From Acanthopleura granulata (Eukaryota > Mollusca > Polyplacophora > Chitonida > Chitonidae): 64,000 bases of DNA. Location: contig JABBOT010000082.1 in assembly GCA_016165875.1 (NCBI GenBank), positions 5,259,168 to 5,323,167 of the forward strand. Reading direction: 5' to 3'. The position numbers were made by a program, and so were the translations under genes. This document shows, piece by piece, positions 20,696 through 31,924 of the stretch; the first letter of the stretch is position 1; each line of letters opens with the position of its first letter. Below the pieces are notes generated by a model. That model saw only the letters and a program-made list of their open reading frames with translations. It ran no database searches and was not told the origin of the DNA.

Positions 20696-21692
20696 CCTAC
20701 TACTATAATGGACCAGTTGTGGAAGATATGTATCGTGTATCGAAGATATGCTATAGCCCCAAGGGCTACTGGAAAGGCATTGCTACCATCAAGAAATTAG
20801 CTTCTGCTGCAAAGGTCTCTGAAGGTACAGCTCGCTATTGGTTGAAGAAACAGGCCATCTGGCAGACTTTCTTACCATCCCCTTGGTATATTCCACAGGT
20901 AAAGTTTGATGTTGTGCCAAACAAGGTCCAACAATCTGATCTCCTCTTTCTACCCTTTGTCAAAAACAAGGCTGGAAAGGGCACCTACACAGCAATTTAT
21001 GTCGCCAGCCGATTTGAAAGGAGCCTAACCTTTGGGCAAGGAAGAATCGAAAGAGGTTCCTGATGCCCTGGGCCGTATCTATTTTGGGGGACCCCTGAGG
21101 TGGCCTAAACCGCTGCAGGTCAACCCGGGGCATGAGTTCATGAGTGTAATGAAACACCTTCCGGCAAAACACAGTGTGGCCGTCAGACGTGGGTGAGTGG
21201 ACATCCATCGGAACCAGGGGATCGTTGAGCGATTCAATCGGACCCTAGCTGAGCGGTTGTTCGGTCACCAGTACGCCCAAGAGATGCCGCTTGCTTATGG
21301 ACGTTCGTCTGAGTGGGTAGGCCGCTTACCTGCAGTCGTGGCGGCTTTGAACGGAGAAGTTACCTGGCTCAGAAGTTACCTGGCCGTCTGAGGCTATCAA
21401 AGCAAAAACGATGCCACAAAAACCCCCCTCCACTGTTGCAGGCCGTCCTGTTGGCCTTCATGAGCAAAAGCTACCTTCTAGTGTTGGCGTTCGCTATCTG
21501 TACTATACTGGCGAGCTTGTTGGTGGCCGCCGTCGCGCAACTGAACCAGTGTGGTGCCTAGATGTGTGCAGACTAGGTCGCTCAGTAACTACACCCGATG
21601 AGCCTGTGTTGTACTATTTTGACATACCATCGGATGGCCCGCAGCGGGGGTTTGTCCGCGAGGAATTTATCGTAGTGCCATCTGACACTTAA
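20690..21692 (+). pseudogene. Polinton integrase (retroviral-type, DDE), inactivated
   Basis: This enzyme would insert the linear element into host DNA. The amino region reads YSPKGYWKGIATIKKLASAA and VSEGTARYWLKKQAIWQTFL, the helical domain typical of Polinton integrases. The first catalytic Asp lies in QQSDLLFLP (GAT 20938-20940). After a frameshift near 21010-21040 the second site reads LQVNPGHEFM with AAC at 21122-21124, so the second Asp is replaced by Asn. The catalytic Glu is kept in GIVERFNRTL (GAG 21227-21229), 34 residues later. An in-frame TGA lies at about 21194. Further frame changes occur near 21350-21420. The carboxy part (VGVRYLYYTGELVGG, EPVLYYFDIP, QRGFVREEFIVV) is the chromodomain-like end. 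It stops 38 bp before the end of the convergent polymerase gene. Confidence 0.92.
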
Positions 21693-21729
21693 CTCCCGCC
21701 AGATAGGGTCCAGCAGCGCCGCTAGGAGC

Positions 21730-24700
21730 TCAGCCTGCTGGAAGGGAATCTTTGTGTCCATAGGCCAGCGCATGCACCCCGTTTTCAGCTATCCAGCGCT
21801 TGGAGTCGAAGAGTGAGAGCGATACGTTCTTCACATGCTGCCCGCAGATGTTAGGGCGCTTTGACCTCAGAACATCCATGGCATGGTGGAAGGTCTTGTT
21901 TTCGAAGAGAGCCTCTTTATACTGCTCATGTCTGATTTGGTTCTTCTCAACATTCTTTTTTACACCTTTGGCCTTTTTGATATTGTGGTCGCTGGTCTCC
22001 TGGATTCTGCACATCTTAGAACGCAGGCCAACGTGCTCAGCGATCTGGCGCCCAGCACATTCATCCTTCATCTTGCCTAAGACCTTTTTGTTCGTCACAG
22101 AATGGATGAATGAAGGCTTATTGTTTAACACCCTACTCAAGATTCGTCGGAGAACAGAGTGGGTGATCCACTGTGTAGTCGGACGTGGCATAGAGGTGTG
22201 CATTCTTGGCCATATCCTCGTCGACATCCTTTGTCTGGATCTCGGGGAGTAGACTGCCTGTGTCCGTGTAGAGGAGCTGGTAGTTTTCTCAATCGCTTTT
22301 TTCCTGAGGTTGATATTCATTCGGATGTAGGGCTCAATCCAGACAGCACGATGGATCTCTTTTAGGCGCACACCCAGAGACAGGTAAAGTTGTAAGGTGC
22401 GGTAGCGGAGTACATAGCATTCGTCATCGCCGAGGTTGCTGACAAACTTCTCAACCTCAGTAAGCACCACCCCAACGCCTAGGAGATTGCACTGGTACTC
22501 CGACATCCACTTTTTTTGAAGCACCATGCGCTCCGGAGCAAGAGACTAAGAGGTTTGCACCTTATGCAGCTCTTCTGGGTACTCTAGAACCGCTTCCACG
22601 ATACAACCCTCTGGGTTGCCCGCCGGATGCTCTGTGATGGTTTTTGTGTGTTGCTTGCAGTTTTTCACCCACCGGAAGCCACCTGTTAATAGCAGCTGAC
22701 TCATAGCGCAGCCGGAAAGATAGAGGGTGTGAGTGTTAGGCTTCTTTTGGTCGTAGCCTTCCATCCTGGGGTTGTTAGCCCGGGTGTCACGCTTTGAGAC
22801 CATGGAGATACCCCCTCTCATCCTCTTCTCCTTGAAGAGGTGCTTCTCGTAGCCTGTCAGCAGTTCAAGCTCTATGCCTGTTTTCTTGAGGAGAGCATCT
22901 TAGGAAAGACAAGGGCTGGTGTAATAATGCGCATGGTCTAGGCCATACTGCGGAAGGCAGGCCTTACGAAACGTCTGGAAGACATCTGCCAGCAGAGGAC
23001 ATCAGTGCGGTTGTACATGTCGTGGTAGTTCCTCAGGGATGTGCAGTCGAAGGCCTTCCAGACCTTTTGCACATGGGCATAATCCTCATCGCTGATTTGT
23101 GTGGTCGAAAGTTTGTCGTGGAACCCCTCCTTTGTGGGAAGCTGTGGCTCATCAAAACCTTGCCAGGAGCCGATGTATTCATATGGGTAAATACACTTGT
23201 GCATGAGCAGTTCACGTCTCTGCTGGCTTGGTTCATACCACGCTGTGATCTGGAACGCCTTTGATTCGTTGGCTGCTACCAGCTGGTCGAGAGATGCCAA
23301 CAAGAACTTTGAAGCGGAGCTGTTCCAGGGAGAAGGAGTTGTATTTCTCGGTGTTGTAGTTGATACAGGATATACGACATTTCACCTTCGAGATCGCCTG
23401 CTCCAGCAAGTGAGAGTCATAGCCCCACAGGTTGTGGAAGACCACTGGGATGGTGGTGGCTTTGTGGCTTAACCGTAGCTTCAGGTTGCAGGCGTTGCGT
23501 CCCGTTGCCCTGAAACTACAAGTGGCTTTTCACAGACATGGCAGGTGGTAACAGTGTTGTATGCCCACCAGTCATCTCAGGTCATTGCTATGGCTTTCCG
23601 GTTAGATAACACTGATCTTACGCTCCTCTTCTTGGAGAGCTTGTAAGAAGTGTTCTGCCCTCTGTTTTCCACGGGAGGCTCGGTGTACCCATCGCATCTC
23701 ACCAGGATGTAGAAATAGCTGCAGGCCTCGTGGTCCTGTGCTTTTTGGGTGTTGCTTTTTTGTGGGGTCAGGACAGAGCCCTCAATTTTGGTGGTGAGAA
23801 CTTCGAAGTCCACAGAGATGATGTAAGTCGCTGGCAGCTGCTTGTGTTGGTTCTGGAAGATGAGCGTGTTTTTTTTATTCTTTTCCGGCATCTCCACTCG
23901 CACAGCTGTCTGGCCAATCGCGCGGCACTTCGATTTGTGGGCTTTCAGCAGGTCTTCCTTAGAGTATCCAGACGGCCAACGCTCGGAGAAATGCTTTCGG
24001 CATTAATACTTGTAGATGATCATAAAGCAGGCGGTTAAGATCCTCGATCCCGATGTAGTGGAATTTATCGGCCTTCTCGATCAACAGCAGGTTGATCCGA
24101 GGCATGTAGCTGGGCTCTTTGCTGAGCCGGTGTAGAATGACGCCTTTATCTCAGCCGAAGACGTTGATGGTTAGGTTGTTTTGTTTCTCCACATTTGGGA
24201 TCTGGGAGATGGGAGTTGGGGAGTCGATCCGTTCAAGGTTTAGACCATCCTCAGTTCTGTATTTGCTAGGCCTCTGTGGGTTTATGGCTGCAGGAAGCAG
24301 AGCTTACCAGAGTGCCCATCTGAGGCAGTAGTCATCGTTGTTTTTCGCGTTTACGACTGCCTTCTTGTTCGTTACACCTATCGGTACCGCTATGTAAGAC
24401 CCACGTGTCAGCGGCTGCTATCGAGCGATGTCCAGTCATAGAATTTCCACTGGATCGGCGATCCATCCTGACTTTCTCTGCGTCCACTTTTCAAGAGTCT
24501 CCAGGTTGTGAGGAAAAGCCTTGCCTAGTAGCTGGCTAATCTCACTGGCCTGTAGAATAGCCTCCTGCTTGTGGTTCCGAAAGTTTTGGGGATTGGGTCA
24601 AATTCTTCCTCAATGGTCTTCCTCTTCCTACCCCTCTTCCAGCGTGGGGGAGGAAGAGGCCGATATTTCCCAGGCTCTAAGTGATTGAGTAGGGGATTCT

Positions 24701-24842
24701 TGACCGCCTCAGGAACGGGTTCCTCCAGGATGTTTTGGACTACATCACGGAGAGCTGGATTTTCTGGCATTTCTGCCAGCAGCTGGTCGATGTATTCATC
24801 CACAGTCAACATGGCGGTTATAGATGGATATACGGTAGACAC
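21730..24842 (-). pseudogene. Polinton protein-primed family B DNA polymerase, inactivated
   Basis: This polymerase would copy the linear element from a terminal protein. The start is ATG 24842 (MSTVYPSITAMLTVDEYIDQ), about 60 bp after the upstream gene. The amino region has a basic RWKRGRKRK patch and then breaks into several frames between 24560 and 23910. Exonuclease motifs survive: ExoI SVDFEVL (about 23802-23810), ExoII FHNLWGYDSHLL (about 23440-23405) and ExoIII-like YNRTDVL (about 23010). The CHVCEKPLV pair of cysteines near 23530 suggests a zinc-binding site. In the palm, GYDQKKPNTHTLYLSGCAMS (near 22750) lacks the residues that should carry the motif A aspartate. After NINLRKKAIEK (about 22280) a deletion with frame change removes the motif B region. 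Motif C reads YTDTGS (22253-22270), its second Asp changed to Gly. The carboxy part (NKKVLGKMKDECAGR to the stop at 21730) is open. Confidence 0.92.
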
Positions 24843-24900
24843 ACGTTCCTTTAAATGGAAACTCGGTTCGCGGTGATCAGAGGAAAAGAGGATTGAGGGT

Positions 24901-25578
24901 TTAGGGCCCTACAAACGCGAGCTCCTTCCTTGCCCAAGCTGACAGCCCTTGGAGCTCGCTCGTAACAAGGGGGTGACTACGCCTTGCCCGGGCTTCAGCT
25001 CTAAAAACAGCAAGGCCGGCATTGGTGAGCCTCTGACTGTGTCCCGATGTTAAACTTTCGAAAAGACGTCGTGATGGGTGAGTTCCTGCGCATGCGCGCA
25101 AGATGGATCCTGCAGAAATCGCCAAGGCAGCCTTTTCCGCCGTGCTCTCGGGAGCCGACGAGAAGCCATTCACAATTACGCTGTCCTTTCATGATCATTG
25201 GTATACCATACCCACACTTTTCTCTAACTGGAACGTCGGTTTGTGTGTGATTTGGCTGGCTACTAGAAACAATGGTTCCCCGGCCACCGCGAGTGCGTTT
25301 TCCATCCAGTTGCAGCTTCGTGCACAAGTTGGATCTGTGGTGATCTCGCGGGTGATCACATCGTAATCGTGGATCCTCTCACTGAGCAGGTATTTGATTC
25401 TCTGAATGAGCTCGCGCATGGTGGTGGGTATGGTGTCACCGTGTTCTCCAAGGTTCATTACATTCTCGAATACCTTCTCCAAGATGTCAGCACGGTTGTT
25501 GGGACGGGTATAGAGATTATCGTCGGGCCGCAGGGTGGCTCTGGGATAGAAGAGATGAACCGTCGCAGTCGATGCCAT
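24901..25578 (-). pseudogene. Right-end Polinton gene, function unknown
   Basis: The frame starts ATG 25578, just inside the right terminal repeat, and reads ASTATVHLFYPRATLRPDDN, ENVMNLGEHGDTIPTTMREL, IQRIKYLLSERIHDYD and PTCARSCNWMENALAVAG, then two stops near 25189-25195. The same frame then continues openly (GFSSAPESTAEKAALAISAG) to 24901. Read through, the product is about 225 codons. I recall a similar protein at the polymerase-side end of invertebrate Polintons, but not a function. A plus-strand frame (25103-25366, MDPAEIAKAAFSAVLSGADE) overlaps in antisense and could be the real gene over that part. The minus frame is longer and has the more protein-like composition. Confidence 0.6.
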
Positions 25579-25611
25579 GTTTTCTTTTGGCGTCGAGCTA
25601 TAACATGTTTC

Positions 25612-25766
25612 TGTTCGGTCTCTAAGAGAGGGTCGGTCGGCCTATGGCAATTATCTCTGAATGTGAATGACCGTTTGTGTACATAGATAATTGATAAAAA
25701 GTTGTGTAACCGAACACCATATGGCTTGGTGTGAAGTGTGCCAGCACCCCTATTCTGTATACTACT
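25612..25766 (-). repeat. Polinton right terminal inverted repeat
   Basis: This is the inverted partner of 15425-15632, ending CTGTATACTACT. About 41 of the outermost 46 bases pair with the left copy. Pairing then resumes after the block missing here and continues to the inner end near GTTCGGTCTCTAAGAGAGGG. Confidence 0.92.
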
Positions 25767-25771
25767 CTTGT
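25767..25771. other. Polinton target-site duplication, right
   Basis: CTTGT, identical to 15420-15424, directly follows the terminal ...TATACTACT. Confidence 0.8.
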
Positions 25772-28700
25772 GAACACCGACTTTATGAAGGAATATATCA
25801 TGAATAGGTGAACTGCCCATGGAGTCTTTTAAGAGCATAGTAAGCATATATGCTTACCAAAACCGCCTTAAAACAGGGTGAAGAAAAACACACAGCATTT
25901 TGACATGAGGATACACCCTCATTGTAAGATTTGCCAATGTCTGATCTTTTTTATTCTTATTAAGCACATCAAACTTCATGATATAATAAACTCACTGGGA
26001 CAAATTAATTTAGAATTCGGGGCCTGGAATAATAGTGTGTCCTATGATAGTTCAAAACCATGGACTAGTGGATATGGTGCCCACGTCAGGGACCCATTTT
26101 ATATGCGCCTGGAATAATTTCCATGACAACAAATATTAAACATACGTCACCATGGTACACTGTTAGAAAAGTCCGTGTTTTTACCACACTAACTGTTGTA
26201 TTTTTACGAGGGTTTTTTACCACTACTGTCGCTTTTGTGACAAAACAACCATAATCGGGGAAACACGTGATCTATGTGGGGTTCACATGTTATTTTATGC
26301 GATGATGTTACGGATATTATGTCTCGAAGGAAGTCGGAATACACTAAGAATGAAAACAGTTTTATAAATTCTTATCACAATATTTTCATACTCAGATTAT
26401 TACTGGTAGACATTTTTGCTCGCCTTACTGCCTTTACGATGACTTATGCTGCCGTGAATATACATCGACGAGAAACCAAGGCCGCGTGGTTTTATATCGG
26501 CTGGCAGGATATTATCATAACAGTTTGCCGGCCGTTGTCTTAATTTGAAAAAATGCACAATAAATAGTTTGACAAAGCAGTGCACTCGTTTACAAGAACG
26601 AATGAAGGATTTCTCCTTTTTGAAATTCTAAGGAATTAAGCTTTTCATATGCAAATCGGTTATTCCTGAAGCAATGAAAATTTGTCTGTGATTTGAACTC
26701 TGCGAAATATAATCAAATGGCGTAGTTTTGACGATTGGATATAGTTTAGTAGTTTGTGTAAATTCGTAGGTTTTAGTGAAGGTTTTGTCTACGTCTAAAT
26801 CGTCGTACTTGTGGTCCTGGGTTCCCTCCCCGGGCTATGCCTAGTTTTCTCCCATCAGCGAATCTTTATGGCGTTCTTAATTGCATCCACACAATTTTCT
26901 GCCTATTTACAAGTGCAACATTACTGTCTTGCATTTACACTGCTGTACAAATGGTATTTATGACTCGTCTCGTCTACCATTCACGTTAATTAATGCCTCC
27001 AGAGGCGTTTTACTATTCGTCAACGTTAATTAGGTTTTTCGAGTAAAATAAACAATTCTCGTGAGGACGAATCAATAGAAATCGTCGTCTTATGTATTGG
27101 TTGACTGATCACCCCAGCGTCACCTAACAATTGCACTGTTTGCAGAACACTCCGAGAAACTGTTATTGCCCCAGCAAATGGTCTAGATTCTATTAGTTGT
27201 GGATTGCCAAACGCGACCTTGAACAGGACTGAAACGTGCCTGCGCTTAAATTGGGCTATCAAACAAAGAACCTGTTCTAAGTATCGTGTGTGCATAGGGT
27301 CGGGTCGTATTTGTCTTCTATATTAGATAAGCTGGCCACTTAGACAGCCTTAGTCCGCATGTTCCTTCTGGGTTCTTTCAGCAACTAATCACAGGAATGA
27401 TGCAATAATTATAATGCATAATTCATTAATTAAAATATCACATGGCGTGCACATAACGGGTTCAGTGAAAAAAAACCTGCACTGACATTCGATGAGAGCT
27501 ATCATATTTTAACCGTCAATCGTCGGGTTATATTTCCGTTCCAGCAGTTTTATATGTAGCTTTTGTAGGATTACATCACTTAGTAATGCGCTTAAGTCCG
27601 ATAAAAACCTAGTCTAGAATGTATGCCTTGGGGTTGTTCTAGTTATTTTGAACTGTTTGCGATTGGAAACATAGTTTGCAAACGCATGTACAGCCTGATA
27701 AATCTGAATGAACCAAATAGATACGGCCACAGTTTTATTCCCGATGTTTGCACAAAGGAATAAAAAGTAGTAAAGAATACTGGAACAATTAATCTAATAC
27801 ATTACTTCTACTATTCATTTGTATTTGCACGCAACAATTTATCTCAGCGCCATACCACTATAAAACTGTAAAATCTTTGTGTGAATTTAATAATTTATAT
27901 ATCGATCGAATGTGTGTTCACAACTGTTTAATGTTTAAACGCCATGAAAAACAAGGAATCCAATTACAACAGTATGCGTGGGCTTTAAAACTTAAAAACC
28001 TTCTGAATTTTGTCTCCTAACAAAACAAATTCTTCTTCGTTTAAATTAAATGCCAAATATATACAATGTCGCTAATATGTAAAGCTATTTAATCCAAGCC
28101 ATGGAGGACAAAATATTGGTGCTTTAACTGAATTTAACTTAATTTGTCGTTTCTTGAACCAGATGTTGAAAAGACAACCATTTACCTGGGTTTAGAAAAT
28201 TAAAACTTTTTGATGTGTTCTGAATGATAAATTAGCCTACACCTCGAAACTATGGGACAGCATGAAACAGTTTTCTATATTCATTTTTGTTTTATCAAAT
28301 ATAATTCAGATATAACATCGACCATAATTGGGTTGTGTGCGATAATTTGTGGCGAGAGACGTCCGCAGAAAGTTGGTGCCTGGATACCCACTGATTTTGT
28401 CATGAAACATCTAAAGTTTTACAAGCGTCAACAACAGGGACAAAACAGGCATACATGTATTGTCGTTTTGAGTTTATGCTTTCTTTATTTGGTTTTCTTG
28501 CATCAGTCTAAATTATTACAGAAGCAATATCCCGTTAATATAAATAGGTCAGAGAACAAGCTACTCAAAAAGCACGTATCACACGTCTTATCTTGTCTTT
28601 CTGAAAATACCTCCCGTCATGTGCCACCCACATGTATCTGAAGAAGAGTCTTGAACTAATCGTGAAAAACAACGTCAGGAATGACAAAAGAATGTAGCGC

Positions 28701-31480
28701 AGCAGCTCATTAAAGGTTAGCAACAAAGAGTTTTTATGCGAAAAGCATTCCCTAATTAAGGATTTCAAAATCATCCACATGAAGGTTCGGCAAACTTGCG
28801 TTTCTTTATACATTCGTATATAACGAGGCGTATTAAGGTATATTTTTATCCACATGTCTATACTTCTCTGACGCAAAGAAACCCTTCGGAAATAGTTCTG
28901 TATCCACATAACCGCTTCACACAGAGTTGGAGATTTGTTCAATTTTACCTGTAGCACCACAGCAAAGACATACTGAAAACGAGTCGCATTGGTTTTACTT
29001 CCCATTTGGTCACATAAATTGCTGTTATGTCTTTTTGTCGATTCATGACTTCTTCATGTCAACACTGTGTTTGATGGATTCCTTCTCTGAAGAGTTTCAA
29101 ATAATATCGATTGTATTATGTGTTATTCACAGCTCTAAAGGACCTACATCTACGATATTGACCACCCATGTAGTAAAATGACTCTATGTGGTTTGTCATC
29201 ACACCTTTTCTGATCTCCCCTTTCCCCGCCTAGTGAACAGTGGGAGAAGGCAAAACGGGAGACACCCCACAGATTTGTAGGTTTCTTTATTTGCTTTGCT
29301 TTGTTCATGCACTGGCTTTTCTTTGTTTCTTTGTCTGTTCTTTGGTACACTAATAGGTTTCTTCTTTTGTTCTTACACATGTATGTTTCTGTTATGATCA
29401 GAAAAGGGAAACATTTGATAACAGTTTGTCGCATAGTTATTCTTCCACTGTTTGGAAACTACACTACACAAACAGGTTAGAGCAAAGAAACAGTACTGGT
29501 CGCAGCGGTGTTAGTATAATCTGACAGAGTGGGTTGTCATGTCTCATACCTTTGGCATGATGTTTCAGTCTATGCAGCATTTTATCTTGATGGAATCGCC
29601 CTGCCACAAGAAGACACAGTATGTATATAGATTGTATATAAAGATTCTTGTGCACGACGTAAAACTCAAGCAGACACACCTACGAAAACAGACCATAAAA
29701 TACTCTGAATGACTACATACAACGGTGGTAGGCGAAGTAGGAGTAAAGTATCTTAGAGAACGAAATAAACAAGCAAGATATATGTGTACATGTATGTATG
29801 TATCAAGTTCATGAAGTGTATTATAAAAGACTATGGGACTAGATTCGATTTCATAACCGTTGAACTCAGTTTGAATTTCCAGTTTCTTCCTTGTGGAACT
29901 ATGCCGACTCTTCCTCCGTTATATCTGTGTATCAAAGGATCCAATCCCATGAGATCAGTGTCTTTGCTTAGCTATTGGCGACTGACACAGTATACAGCAC
30001 GTCACACGCCTTTGGCCATGCAAGACAGGCGTCTCCGATAGGGCTAATTTCCCTTACACCCATTCTTTCCCTAACGACGGTCACACCACATGCAGATAAT
30101 ACCATTAACAATTCAACAGGCTGAATCCTTTGAGGACTGCCAAGCAACAATAGTTTATTACGTTCGTAATGCTGTGCAGGTACTGAGACCCAAAGCGTGA
30201 CTCGCATTTGATACGCCTTGCATTGCGGTAAGTTTCGCTAAGCGGATGTAGCTTGACGTGGACCTTTGTCGACCATGGCGATGTAATGCCATACAGCACT
30301 GTCTTTTAAACCAGTTCAGTTTGGAGCACTTGTGTGCTGATGTGGCAATGTTAGCAGCGACAAGTCTGTTGGTGGGTGACATTTTTCATATTCTGTCCTG
30401 ACAGGTAAACATGGCCATCTCAGTTCACGGGGAAATGAGTACATAACGACAAGGATTTTTGTGATGAGCAGCCATTACGAATTAGCACGCCTTTAATGCT
30501 AAACCCGTTTTATTTCTGAGATTTAGGTACCGGTGTGAAAAATTCTTTCATTGTCTTTCAAGTTTTATATTTACTCTGCGTTTTTGTATTGCCCATGTAT
30601 TACGTTAAGGCAGGTAATTTTGCTGCCTTAAATGGAATTGTCGAAGATGAATATGGTATACTGTTCGATGTGGTAGTAGCGTGAAGCTTGGTGCCTCGAA
30701 TGCTTTGTTAAATGGGCCCTTAGGAAAACGCTATATCACTTCGTCCTAAGAATATATATGTGTTGTTCAATATTCAATCCATTTCTCTTCCCGCCTCCAG
30801 TGTTTTGATTTTCTATGGCAATCAGGTACTGCTCAGCTTTCAAAATATGAGCCTTAGGCATCACACACACACACGGTCGGATCACGTTTGAAGTGACTTT
30901 TCTTCACACAATGTGGATATTGATTGTTTCAGCACCCGTGATTGTAACAACATCCCTGATTATATCAACCCTAGTGACTGCATCATGTGCGAGGGCATCC
31001 AAAGACTTGCTAGACGTCTGTGACGTCATATTACCAATATCACCATCAGCATTAACCACTGCCGCCATCCATCACAATGACAAGAACCAAAAAATATGTA
31101 AACGCCCTTGAATTTTTTATTTTGGGGGGTGGGGAATTAATAATTTTACAGAAACGATTACTTGAATAAATGTTAAGTTCCTGAAGAAAAAATTGAAAAA
31201 AGCTAAGAAAAAAAAACATTTCCTACGTATTGAATTTTTTTTTGTAATATACACTAAGTGATGTGTGTTACTGTATAATAAAATATCAGACGGTTTACAT
31301 TACGATAACTTTCTCTTCAGCTGATTAAAGAAAATATCATAAAGGAAGCCCTATTTTGTCCACCAGCTGTACGTAATCAGCAAACCTAAGCGTATACCGG
31401 CAATACCATGTAAGATGCTCCAATCATACTGAATGAACCGCCATTGCTGTGTGGGACACGCTGATTGTTTGTGCATTGCT
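25772..31480. other. Unrecognised non-coding stretch
   Basis: Apart from a degenerate SINE at 26811-26862 nothing is recognised. GCCTGGAATAAT occurs twice (about 26022 and 26107). Open frames at 28252-28641 (plus, 129 codons) and 29005-28565 (minus, 146 codons) overlap each other and have no family motif. A 7-copy (CA)n run lies at 30861-30874. The region is strongly AT-rich around 27.4-28.2 kb. Confidence 0.5.
26811..26862 (+). repeat. Degenerate SINE remnant
   Basis: GTGGTCCTGGGTTCCCTCCC, CGGGCTATGCC and AGTTTTCTCCCAT follow the order and spacing of the SINE body (GGTCGTGGGTTTCCC, GGCTCTGCCC, GGTTTCCTCCCAC). Head and tail are not visible. Confidence 0.45.
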
Positions 31481-31489
31481 TTATATTTG

Positions 31490-31918
31490 AGACTCCAATC
31501 ATCCGCGTGGATCACCAAACTTTGTATTTGAGACTCCAGTCACATGTGTCGAAGGTCAAACTTGTATCTGAGATGCAAAACATATGCGTCGAGCATATCA
31601 TGCATATCGTAGGCACCAATCATACGTATATGTGAGACACCAATCCTATGTGCCAACTTTCAGTTCTGTGTGTAAGACGCCTATCCCATGTCACAACAGT
31701 CAATCCTGTGAGTGAGATGCCATTCCTATTGGAAAACGAGAGTCACTCCTGTGAGTGAGACGCCTATTCTATGAGGCGACAGTCAATCCTGTGAGCGAGG
31801 CTCCTATCGTAGGGGACGACGTCAATCATGTGAATGAGGCGTCTATCCTATGACACGGCAGTCAATCCTGTGAGGGAGACGCCTAACCGCTGCCACTACA
31901 GTCAATCCTGTGTTTGGG
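31490..31918. repeat. Minisatellite, about 40-bp period
   Basis: The core GTCAATCCTGTGAGTGAG recurs with variation at 31699, 31742, 31782, 31821, 31861 and 31901, and an earlier form (TCAGTTCTGTGTGTAAG) lies at about 31660. Spacing is 39-43 bp. Between the cores lies GACGCCTATCCCATG-type sequence. Copies before 31650 are more degenerate (GAGACTCCAATCAT and variants at about 31490 and 31530). Confidence 0.9.
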
Positions 31919-31924
31919 AATGAA

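Larger units (their letters stand above)
15425..25766. mobile_element. Polinton/Maverick DNA transposon, complete ends, inactive
   Basis: A 10,342-bp self-synthesising DNA transposon. It is bounded by inverted terminal repeats and a short target duplication. It contains the diagnostic Polinton pair: a retroviral-type integrase on the plus strand and a protein-primed family B DNA polymerase on the minus strand. It also carries a packaging ATPase and candidate capsid genes, so it belongs to the virus-like Polintons (related to adintoviruses). GC content is visibly higher than in the flanks. All large genes carry stops or frameshifts and several catalytic residues are lost, so this copy cannot move by itself. 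Most Polintons I know of are 15-20 kb. The missing length fits the internal deletions described below and the absence of a recognisable maturation protease. Confidence 0.93.

Noticed and set aside
26160..26250. GTTAGAAAAGTCCGTGTTTTT-like sequence, considered as the end of a foldback element
   Set aside because: No inverted partner was found within the next kilobase, so element boundaries cannot be defined.
28252..29005. Convergent frames of 129 and 146 codons
   Set aside because: They overlap at their ends and lie in strongly AT-rich DNA. The peptides are low in sequence complexity and have no recognisable domain.
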